A DNA stretch of 5,685 nucleotides, from NCBI GenBank assembly GCA_028715865.1, contig JAQUQY010000102.1:1-5685 (forward strand). Direction: 5' to 3'. Position numbers and translations under genes: made by a program. The notes under the pieces were generated by a model, which searched no databases, was not told the origin of the DNA, and was given only the letters and a program-made list of their open reading frames with translations. Below, one piece after another: positions 1 to 5,685 of this stretch (positions are counted from its first letter, which is position 1; every line of letters begins with the position of its first letter). This stretch comes from Syntrophales bacterium (GTDB taxonomy: Bacteria > Desulfobacterota > Syntrophia > Syntrophales > UBA2210).

Positions 1-1365
1 ATGGAGCTTCTCGAGTTCCCTGGCGGAATTCTTGGAATGGTTCTCAATCTGGAACGGGACAATGTGGGTGTGGCCGTTCTCGGTGACGATACACACATCA
101 AGGAGGGAGATATAGTCAAGAGAACGGAAAGGATCGCTCAGATTCCTGTGGGAGAAGAATTGCTGGGACGTGTTATCGACGGGACGGGACAGCCAATTGA
201 TGGCAAAGGTCCAATCGACGCCAAGGAATTCAGGCGTATCGAGATGGTGGCTCCTGGAGTTATTCAACGTCAGCCCGTGAATCAGCCCATGTACACCGGA
301 CTCAAGTCAATCGATGCCATGACGCCCATTGGCAGAGGCCAGCGGGAACTAATAATAGGAGACAGGCAGATCGGAAAAACTGCAATATGTATTGATGCAA
401 TAATAAGGCAGAAGACAACAGGAGTGAAATGCATATACGTCGCCATTGGTCAGAAGAAGTCCACCGTGGCACAGGTGGTTGAAATCCTGAGACAGAACGA
501 CGCCATGGATTTCACATGCGTGATTTCCGCCTGTGCCAGCGATCCAGGTACGCTTCAGTACATAGCCGCTTTCGCTGGTTGCAGTATTGGTGAATACTTC
601 AGGGATAAAGGTCAGGACGCACTAATCATGTACGATGACCTGTCGAAGCAGGCCGTTGCCTACCGGCAGATTTCACTTCTTTTGAGGCGGCCTCCAGGAC
701 GCGAAGCCTTTCCCGGTGACATTTTCTATAACCACTCAAGACTGCTGGAACGGGCTTCCAAGTTGAATGATGAACTTGGCGGCGGTTCACTGACGGCTCT
801 TCCCGTAATCGAAACTCAGGCGGGAGATGTTTCCGCCTTTATTCCCACAAACGTTATTTCAATCACCGACGGCCAGGTATATCTCGAGCCTGACCTCTTT
901 TATTCCGGTGTACGCCCGGCAATTAACGTCGGACTTTCCGTGTCGCGGGTGGGCGGCGCCGCTCAGGTAAAGGCGATGAAGCAGGTGGCTGGAACGCTTA
1001 AACTTGACTTGGCCCAGTACCGGGAACTGGCATCATTCGCCCAGTTCGGCAGTGATCTCGATAAGGCCACCCAGGCCCAGCTTGATCGGGGAGCCCGTCT
1101 TGTAGAAATACTTAAACAGCCGCAGTTTAAGCCCATGACAATGCCCGAGGAAATAGTTGTTCTCTTTGCCGCTGTCAGGGGCTATGTAGACAAATACGAG
1201 GTTTCACAGCTTAAGGCTTACGAAGAGCAGTTGTTGAGCTACATAGGCACGAAACATAAAAATATCCTTGATGAACTGGAACAAAAACAGGAAATAGACG
1301 GCGAAGTTGAAACTAAATTGAGAGAAGCTCTCGCCGAATTTGATAGTGTGTTCGCGGCGGCCTGA
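1..1365 (+). CDS. atpA: F1 ATP synthase subunit alpha, 5' end outside the window
   Basis: This is the non-catalytic nucleotide-binding subunit of the F1 head, which alternates with beta around the gamma stalk at the inner face of the membrane. Visible are the P-loop G-D-R-Q-I-G-K-T (residues 120-127 counted from the first ATG here), the Walker B region ALIMYDDLS (207-215), the highly conserved block QAVAYRQISLLLRRPPGREA (217-236), and SVSRVGGAAQ with the arginine finger at R316. It ends with the usual helical C-terminal domain and a TGA stop. The 454 residues match the family from about residue 50 of E. coli alpha onward. The first ATG is therefore most likely an internal Met in the N-terminal beta-barrel, and roughly 50 residues lie upstream of the window. 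The P-loop Ile replaces a nearly invariant Thr. The identity is certain; the true start is not visible. Confidence 0.97.
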   Translation: MELLEFPGGILGMVLNLERDNVGVAVLGDDTHIKEGDIVKRTERIAQIPVGEELLGRVIDGTGQPIDGKGPIDAKEFRRIEMVAPGVIQRQPVNQPMYTGLKSIDAMTPIGRGQRELIIGDRQIGKTAICIDAIIRQKTTGVKCIYVAIGQKKSTVAQVVEILRQNDAMDFTCVISACASDPGTLQYIAAFAGCSIGEYFRDKGQDALIMYDDLSKQAVAYRQISLLLRRPPGREAFPGDIFYNHSRLLERASKLNDELGGGSLTALPVIETQAGDVSAFIPTNVISITDGQVYLEPDLFYSGVRPAINVGLSVSRVGGAAQVKAMKQVAGTLKLDLAQYRELASFAQFGSDLDKATQAQLDRGARLVEILKQPQFKPMTMPEEIVVLFAAVRGYVDKYEVSQLKAYEEQLLSYIGTKHKNILDELEQKQEIDGEVETKLREALAEFDSVFAAA

Positions 1366-1419
1366 TCCGGCAGGTTCCTAAGCTGTGCACCGGTCAGCTC
1401 GAAGGAGAAAAAGTATTAA

Positions 1420-2292
1420 ATGGCTGAATCATTAAGGGATATTAAGAGAAAAGCTCAGGCTGTCGAAAAAACAAAGCAGATCACCAAGGCAATGAACATG
1501 GTGGCTGCCTCAAGGCTGAAAGCCGCCCAGACTCGCATGGAAAACTTCAGGCCCTACGCGGGGAAGGTTATGGAGGTGCTGAACAGCCTGGCTCCGCAGA
1601 TGAAAGACAGCACAAATCCTCTTCTTGCCGTTAGAGAGCCAAGGAGAATCAGACTTATTCTAATGACTTCGGACAAGGGGCTCTGTGGCGGGTTCAATAA
1701 CAACGTAATGAAGACAGTCGAAGGATTCATCAAAAGACACAGGGAAGAAGGCAAGGAAGTTTCCCTGATTGCTGTGGGTAAAAAGGGCAGAGACTACTTC
1801 AGGCGCAAGGAATCGATTCAAGCCAGTTATATCGATGCCTTGGCTAAATTCACAATGGACTTGGCCGTTCAGATTGGTGCCGATGTCATTGGACCCTTTG
1901 AGAATGAGGAGTATGATGAACTTTATGTGGCCTACAATGAATTCCGCAACATAGCTTCCCAGAGACCGAAAATCGTGCGGTTATTGCCCCTGGTGGCCGA
2001 TGACTTGAGCGAGGTGAATGTGTTCGGAGATTATATTTATGAGCCTTCTGAAGAGGTTCTTTTTGCCCAGATTGTTCCCATGTACGTCAGGGTTCAGATA
2101 TTTAACGGACTTCTGGAAACATCAGCAGGAGAGCACGGGGCAAGAATGGTGGCTATGGAAAACGCCACAAGCAGTTGTGCGGAAATGATAGAAAGCCTTA
2201 CGCTGAAGTTCAACAAAGCCAGGCAGGCGGCCATTACAGCAGAGCTCATGGATATAGTGGGTGGAACGGAAGCATTAGCCAAATCATCTTAG
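1420..2292 (+). CDS. atpG: F1 ATP synthase subunit gamma
   Basis: This is the central rotor shaft of F1, a coiled coil of the N- and C-terminal helices that turns inside the alpha3beta3 ring and couples proton flow to ATP synthesis. The 290-residue product is close to the usual length of about 287-295. The N-terminal helix carries TKQITKAMNMVAASRLK (residues 18-34). The Rossmann-like middle has SDKGLCGGFN (84-93). The C-terminal helix has the signature region from SAGEHGARM (235-243) to FNKARQAAIT (264-273). There is no plant-type regulatory cysteine insertion. The start is supported by AAGGAG at 1402-1407, 12 nt upstream of the ATG, and by alignment of the N-terminus with the family. The gene begins 54 nt after atpA and ends in TAG, 52 nt before atpD. 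It appears fully intact. Confidence 0.98.
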   Translation: MAESLRDIKRKAQAVEKTKQITKAMNMVAASRLKAAQTRMENFRPYAGKVMEVLNSLAPQMKDSTNPLLAVREPRRIRLILMTSDKGLCGGFNNNVMKTVEGFIKRHREEGKEVSLIAVGKKGRDYFRRKESIQASYIDALAKFTMDLAVQIGADVIGPFENEEYDELYVAYNEFRNIASQRPKIVRLLPLVADDLSEVNVFGDYIYEPSEEVLFAQIVPMYVRVQIFNGLLETSAGEHGARMVAMENATSSCAEMIESLTLKFNKARQAAITAELMDIVGGTEALAKSS

Positions 2293-3463
2293 CCCGGCTT
2301 GAAATAAAAAAGAATACCCGGACAGACCATTTAAGGAGATAGGGATGAATACAGGAAGGATCGTACAGGTAATAGGCCCTGTTGTGGACGTCGAGTTTGA
2401 AAAGGGGAAACTCCCAAATATTTTGAACTCCATATTGATTTCCAATCCGACGATCAACGATGAAGAAGACAATCTGGTCGTTGAAGTGGCTCAGCATCTT
2501 GGAGACAACGTTGTCAGGTGTGTCGCCATGGATACTACGGACGGTCTTGTGCGGGGAATGGTCGCCAAGGATACGGGAGCTCCCATAACGGTTCCCGTGG
2601 GAAAGGCATGCCTGGGGAGGATACTCAATGTTGTGGGAAGGCCCGTGGATGGGCTTGGCCCTGTTTCCATGGATCAGTCGGCCTCTATTCACAGGGAAGC
2701 CCCCAGTTTTACCGATCAGGACACATCGGTTCACGTTCTTGAAACGGGCGTCAAGGTTATCGATCTCCTTGTCCCTTTCCCCCGGGGGGGTAAAATGGGC
2801 ATGTTCGGAGGAGCCGGAGTCGGTAAAACCGTTGTTATGATGGAAATGATTCATAATATCGCCATGCATCATGGCGGCATCTCCGTTTTTGCCGGCGTTG
2901 GAGAAAGGACCCGTGAAGGCAATGACCTTTACCTGGAAATGAAAGAATCCGGCGTTATCAGCCAGGCAGCCCTGGTGTACGGACAGATGACGGAACCCCC
3001 CGGAGCCCGCATGAGAGTTTCCCTTACCGCTCTTGCCCAGGCCGAATACTTCAGGGATGAAGAAGGCCAGGACGTGCTTCTGTTTGTGGACAACATATTC
3101 AGGTTTACCCAGGCCGGTTCGGAGGTTTCGGCTCTCCTTGGGCGCATGCCCTCCGCCGTTGGTTATCAGCCAACGCTTGCAACTGACCTTGGGGCTCTCC
3201 AGGAGCGCATAACGTCAACGACAAAAGGATCAATTACGGCGGTCCAGTGTGTTTATGTTCCCGCCGACGACCTTACCGACCCGGCGCCCGCAACGACCTT
3301 CGCACATCTTGACGGAACGGTCGTTCTTTCCAGGCCCATAGCGGAGCTTGGAATTTACCCCGCGGTGGATCCCCTGGACTCGACGTCGAGAATACTCGAT
3401 CCCAATGTTCTTGGCGAAGAGCACTACGCCACGGCCCGCGACGTTCAGATGATTCTGCAGAAA

Positions 3464-3466
3464 TAA
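3464..3466 (+). other. Premature ochre stop within atpD
   Basis: The local codons are CAG AAA TAA AAG GAC CTG CAG GAT, read Q-K-stop-K-D-L-Q-D. Homologous beta subunits have Tyr at the stop position (the familiar LQ-[RK]-YK-[DE]-L-[QK]-DIIAILG stretch). TAA is one base from either Tyr codon, TAT or TAC. The frame is preserved on both sides, so a substitution explains the stop and no insertion or deletion is needed. Confidence 0.93.
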
Positions 3467-3754
3467 AAGGACCTGCAGGATATTATCGCCATTCTCGGCA
3501 TGGACGAACTCTCGGAAGAGGACCGGCTCACCGTGGGCAGGGCGCGAAAAATTCAGAGGTTTCTGTCACAGCCGTTCCACGTCGCCGCGCAGTTTACAGG
3601 ATCGGAAGGAAAGTTTGTTTCCGTGGCGGACACGGTGCGTGGATTCAGGGAAATTCTTGATGGAAAACATGATGATCTCCCCGAACAGGCCTTTTACATG
3701 GTTGGCGGGATTGAGGAAGTCATTGAGAAGGCGAAGAGGCTCTCGGAGGATTAA
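3467..3754 (+). pseudogene. atpD: C-terminal remainder of atpD after the stop
   Basis: These 95 codons plus stop encode the beta C-terminal helical domain, including DELSEED and the LPEQAFYMVG end region. The first ATG is at 3500, 33 nt after the TAA, and corresponds to the internal Met of the conserved GMDEL motif. A possible AGGA at 3477-3480 lies about 19 nt upstream of that ATG, too far for a good ribosome binding site. Independent translation is therefore unlikely, though weak re-initiation cannot be excluded. A gene caller may report 3500-3754 as a separate 84-residue protein; it is a fragment of beta. Confidence 0.85.
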
Positions 3755-3777
3755 GAGTCCGGTGGGAGGATTTATTC

Positions 3778-4185
3778 ATGGCCGATGAATTACTGCTTGA
3801 AATAGTAACCCCCGAAGAGATGGTATTCAGCAATAATGTCGAGGATGTTAATATCCCCGGTGAAGAGGGGGCATTCGGTGTCCTTATAGGACACGCGCCT
3901 CTTTTGAGCGCTGTCAGGCCCGGAGGGCTCCATTATACGCGGGACGGAAAGGAAACCCACCATGCTGTGGGAGAGGGCTACGCTGAAGTTACAAACCAGA
4001 GAGTCATCGTTCTTGTTGAAACCTGCGAAAGATCCGACAGAATAGACGCCGTTAAGGCAAGGGAGCAGAAGGAAGCCGCTGAGGCCAGACTGGCATCACT
4101 TGACAAGGATGACAAGGAATTCGAAAAAGTTAAGGCGGAGCTAAATATGGCCGAGATCAGGCTAAAGGTGTCCGAAAAAACCTGA
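3778..4185 (+). CDS. atpC: F1 ATP synthase subunit epsilon
   Basis: Epsilon binds the foot of gamma and the c-ring, links F1 to Fo, and in many bacteria inhibits ATP hydrolysis through its C-terminal helices. The 135-residue product is of usual length. The N-terminal beta-sandwich carries EIVTPEEMVF (residues 8-17) and GAFGVLIGHAPLL (31-43, the conserved G-x-[FM]-G-[VI]-L-x-G-H block). GEGYAEV follows (66-72). From about residue 86 the sequence is charged and alanine-rich, consistent with the two-helix hairpin. The start is fixed by GGGAGGA at 3764-3770, 7 nt upstream of the ATG. The gene lies 23 nt after the atpD stop and ends in TGA, 36 nt before the terminator hairpin. It is the last gene of the operon and appears intact. 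Confidence 0.97.
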   Translation: MADELLLEIVTPEEMVFSNNVEDVNIPGEEGAFGVLIGHAPLLSAVRPGGLHYTRDGKETHHAVGEGYAEVTNQRVIVLVETCERSDRIDAVKAREQKEAAEARLASLDKDDKEFEKVKAELNMAEIRLKVSEKT

Positions 4186-4221
4186 TTGGCGGTTCATCAC
4201 TTCAAAGGTGGTTTATAAAAA

Positions 4222-4255
4222 AAGAGCCGGTTAGAAGATCTTCTAACCGGCTCTT
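4222..4255 (+). terminator. Palindromic terminator of the atp operon
   Basis: Two perfect 15-nt arms, AAGAGCCGGTTAGAA and TTCTAACCGGCTCTT, flank a GATC loop, forming an uninterrupted hairpin 36 nt after the atpC stop. The tract after it on the plus strand (TTAATTGTTT) is only moderately U-rich. The tract before it is seven A residues (4217-4223, partly inside the stem), which would be a strong U-run for minus-strand transcription. The hairpin can thus plausibly terminate in both directions and separates the operon from the insertion element. Confidence 0.9.
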
Positions 4256-4353
4256 AATTGTTTACATGCCTGTTATTTCCTCATTTCCCGCTCGAATTGT
4301 GACTATGTATCGTAAATAGGCAGTAAAAATAATGCGTAACGGTCATTTTATGC

Positions 4354-4382
4354 TTGCAATACGCCACGAAAATAGCCATATT
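4354..4382 (+). promoter_or_regulatory. Candidate transposase promoter
   Basis: TTGCAA at 4354-4359 and CATATT at 4377-4382 are separated by 17 nt and each match four of six sigma-70 consensus positions. The -10 box lies inside the palindrome at 4372-4391, and the transposase ATG is 27 nt downstream of it. The match is moderate and the region is AT-rich, so chance similarity is quite possible. Confidence 0.3.
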
Positions 4383-4391
4383 TATGGCTAT
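4372..4391. repeat. Short perfect inverted repeat before the transposase gene
   Basis: ATAGCCATA and TATGGCTAT form a perfect 9-nt inverted repeat around TT, ending 6 nt before the Shine-Dalgarno sequence. In RNA it would be a short hairpin close to the ribosome binding site; in DNA it could be an operator overlapping the candidate -10 box. Either role would limit transposase expression. The repeat is seen directly; its function is inference. Confidence 0.6.
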
Positions 4392-4397
4392 CACACC

Positions 4398-4405
4398 AGG
4401 AGGTG
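4398..4405 (+). promoter_or_regulatory. Ribosome binding site of the transposase
   Basis: AGGAGGTG is a near-perfect Shine-Dalgarno sequence followed by CCCC and the ATG at 4410. It fixes the start of the transposase. The 4-nt spacing is a little short but acceptable. Confidence 0.85.
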
Positions 4406-4409
4406 CCCC

Positions 4410-5685
4410 ATGGCGTATCGCGCACTGCAGACCAACAAGAAAACCGGCGTCACCTACGTCTATGAAGCTGTCGCTGTCTGGGACAAGGAGAAGAAGCAGC
4501 CCCGGAGCAAACGGGTCTGTATCGGCAAGCTCGATGCCGAAACAGGCAAGTTCATTCCCTCGAAACGTCTGAATCCCGAGCAGGCAGCCCTTCGTGATCC
4601 CTCCGTTGCCGCCACCACGAAGGTGGCCGGTCCCGCCCTGGTTCTTGACGGGGTTGTGGCCGAGCTTGGACTGGACAGGACCTTGAGAAAGGCCTTTCCT
4701 GATACCTGGAAAGAGATTCTCGCCATGGCCTATTTCCTGGCCGCCCGCGGGGGACCGCTGAGCCACTGTGAAGGCTGGTGCAGAAGTCATCTCCAGCCCT
4801 CTGAGAGGAATCTCGGAAGCCAGAGAATCAGCGAGATTCTTTCCCGCCTGGATTCCGACAGCCAGAAGACCTTCCTCAAGGAATGGGGGAAAAGGATCAC
4901 CGAGCGGGACTACCTCTACTACGACATCACCTCCGTGTCGTCCTACGGCCAGCTCAATGAGTATCTCAAGTACGGCTACAACCGGGACGGTGAGAGCCTG
5001 AAGCAGATCAACCTGGCCGTGCTCTTCGGCCAGAAGAGTGAACTGCCCCTGTATTTCAACCGGCTGCCCGGCAATGTAAGCGACGTGGCCACCCTGCGGT
5101 ATTTTCTGGAGGTCTTCGGCTACCTGGAACTGCCCCGCCTGCATCTGGTTCTGGACAAGGGGTTCTACAGCGAGAAGAACGTGAATGAGCTTCTTGCCGC
5201 CAACAGCAAGTTTATCATGGCCGTTCCCGGCCGTCGGACCTGGATACGAACGATCATCGACGAGGTGCGCGACTCCATACAGGATCCCGAGGGGTACCGT
5301 AAGCTTGAGGGTGAGGTTCTCTATGTGCATACGAGACGCCATGCCTGGGGTGATAACCGCAAACGGTGTTATGTGCATGTGTACTACAACGCCCACATAG
5401 CGGCAGCGGCTGCCGATGAGTTCACCGAGGAGCTGCTGGGCTACAAGGCGGAACTGGAGCAGGGGCTCTCCATACGCGGCCACGAAGAGGCCTACAAAAC
5501 TTTCTTTATCGTCAAGGATACCCCCCTTCGGGGCCGCAAGGTAACCTTCAACAACGAAGCGATCCGACGGCACCGGAACCGGTATGCCGGGTTTTATATT
5601 CTTCTGACCAACGATATCAAGGATCCCGTTGAGGCGCTCAGGGTGTATCGCACCAAGGATGCCGTGGAGAAGTGCTTTGATGATC
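4410..5685 (+). CDS. DDE transposase, IS1634/IS4-like, 3' end outside the window
   Basis: The frame stays open from the ATG at 4410 to the window edge, giving 425 complete codons without a stop; the family is usually about 550-600 residues. It would catalyse cut-and-paste movement of the insertion sequence with an RNase H-like DDE core. The N-terminal part has the Y-x-Y-E-x-x-x-x-W-D and R-V-C-I-G-K-L-D motifs typical of IS1634-type proteins. The likely catalytic residues are D172 in YYDITSVSSYG, D249 in LVLDKGFYS, and E420 in YRTKDAVEKCFDD (Y-x2-R-x3-E pattern, with a YREK-like Lys expected just past the edge). The 171-residue gap between D249 and E420 fits the beta-strand insertion domain of IS4-related enzymes. 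No frameshift or internal stop is seen, so it may be active. The exact family is from motif memory and remains less certain than the transposase assignment. Confidence 0.9.
   Translation, partial: MAYRALQTNKKTGVTYVYEAVAVWDKEKKQPRSKRVCIGKLDAETGKFIPSKRLNPEQAALRDPSVAATTKVAGPALVLDGVVAELGLDRTLRKAFPDTWKEILAMAYFLAARGGPLSHCEGWCRSHLQPSERNLGSQRISEILSRLDSDSQKTFLKEWGKRITERDYLYYDITSVSSYGQLNEYLKYGYNRDGESLKQINLAVLFGQKSELPLYFNRLPGNVSDVATLRYFLEVFGYLELPRLHLVLDKGFYSEKNVNELLAANSKFIMAVPGRRTWIRTIIDEVRDSIQDPEGYRKLEGEVLYVHTRRHAWGDNRKRCYVHVYYNAHIAAAAADEFTEELLGYKAELEQGLSIRGHEEAYKTFFIVKDTPLRGRKVTFNNEAIRRHRNRYAGFYILLTNDIKDPVEALRVYRTKDAVEKCFDD

Larger units (their letters stand above)
2345..3754 (+). pseudogene. atpD: F1 ATP synthase subunit beta, interrupted by an in-frame stop
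   Basis: Beta is the catalytic subunit of F1. The frame spans 469 codons, normal for the family, but codon 374 is TAA. Before it lie the N-terminal barrel, the P-loop GGAGVGKT (residues 155-162), catalytic GERTREGND with E187 and R188, Walker B LLFVDN (D249), and the adenine-pocket region LGIYPAVDP with Y338. After it the same frame continues with KDLQDIIAILG, the DELSEED lever (387-393), KIQRFLSQPFHVA and LPEQAFYMVG, ending in a TAA at 3752-3754. The start has AAGGAG at 2333-2338 with 6-nt spacing. As written, the gene yields a 373-residue protein lacking most of the C-terminal helical domain, which should not couple to gamma. The downstream half shows no decay, so a sequence error, a very recent mutation or readthrough are all possible. 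The family identity is certain; the broken state depends on one base. Confidence 0.9.
4256..5685 (+). mobile_element. Insertion sequence, IS1634/IS4-like, left part only
   Basis: A DDE transposase gene read in the same direction as the atp operon begins at 4410 and continues past the window. The left boundary of the element must lie between the terminator (ending at 4255) and the transposase, but it cannot be placed exactly because the right end, needed to match terminal inverted repeats and target duplications, is not in the window. The start given is the outer limit. The transposase codons are richer in G and C at third positions than the atp genes (frequent CTG, GCC, GGC, AAG), which fits an acquired element. 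The insertion sits downstream of the operon terminator and so should not disrupt atp expression. Confidence 0.75.

Noticed and set aside
1366..1419. Weak inverted repeat AGCTG/CAGCT between atpA and atpG
   Set aside because: Five pairs with a 9-nt loop and no U-tract is too weak to call a terminator or regulatory hairpin.
2784..2790. Possible frameshift at the run of G residues in atpD
   Set aside because: The translation through it reads PFPRGGKMGMFGG, as expected for beta, so the frame is correct.
2246..2872. A 208-codon open frame on the minus strand across the atpG-atpD junction
   Set aside because: It overlaps well-conserved atpG and atpD coding sequence, has no family resemblance and is rich in His, Asn and Arg as expected of an antisense shadow.
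3500..3754. A separate small gene for an 84-residue protein
   Set aside because: It is the C-terminal domain of beta in the same frame as atpD, and its ATG is an internal conserved Met without a well-spaced ribosome site.
3464..3754. Reassignment of TAA as a sense codon in this organism
   Set aside because: The same gene ends with TAA exactly where beta subunits end, followed by a ribosome site and atpC. Other genes use TGA and TAG normally, so a standard bacterial code fits.
4281..5573. A 430-codon open frame on the minus strand
   Set aside because: It lies in codon register opposite the transposase, which happens to lack TTA, CTA and TCA codons, so no antisense stops occur. Its translation shows no recognisable domain, while the plus strand has clear DDE motifs and a strong ribosome site.

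Overview
The window holds the 3' part of a bacterial F1 ATP synthase operon, atpA-atpG-atpD-atpC, all on the plus strand. It is followed by a strong hairpin terminator and then the left part of an insertion sequence whose transposase gene runs off the right edge. The protein sequences resemble those of Desulfobacterota (the former Deltaproteobacteria, perhaps Syntrophobacterales-like). Examples are the gamma C-terminus with SAGEHGARM and MDIVGGTEAL, the beta segment PFPRGGKMGMFGGAG, and the alpha segment ELGGGSLTALP. This assignment comes from remembered family patterns and was not searched.

Layout: atpA (1-1365, N-terminus outside the window); atpG (1420-2292, complete); atpD (2345-3754, full length but interrupted by an in-frame TAA at 3464-3466); atpC (3778-4185, complete); a perfect 34-nt palindromic terminator (4222-4255); an AT-rich intergenic stretch with a candidate promoter and a second palindrome; then a DDE transposase of the IS1634/IS4-like type (4410 to beyond 5685). 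The transposase frame has no stop codon inside the window. A long minus-strand open frame over it is only a shadow.

Alpha and beta form the catalytic hexamer, gamma is the rotating central stalk, and epsilon sits on gamma and regulates the motor. The four genes are spaced 23-54 nt apart, each with its own Shine-Dalgarno sequence, and read as one transcription unit that ends at the 4222-4255 hairpin. The insertion element lies outside this unit, so it does not interrupt the operon.

The main anomaly is the beta subunit. The frame before and after the TAA is the same and both halves are well conserved, so a single base change at a normally Tyr codon removes the end of beta, including the DELSEED lever. 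This is a sequencing or assembly error, a recent null mutation, or a stop that is read through. A second, smaller oddity is an Ile in the alpha P-loop where Thr is nearly universal. I see no undescribed multi-gene system here.
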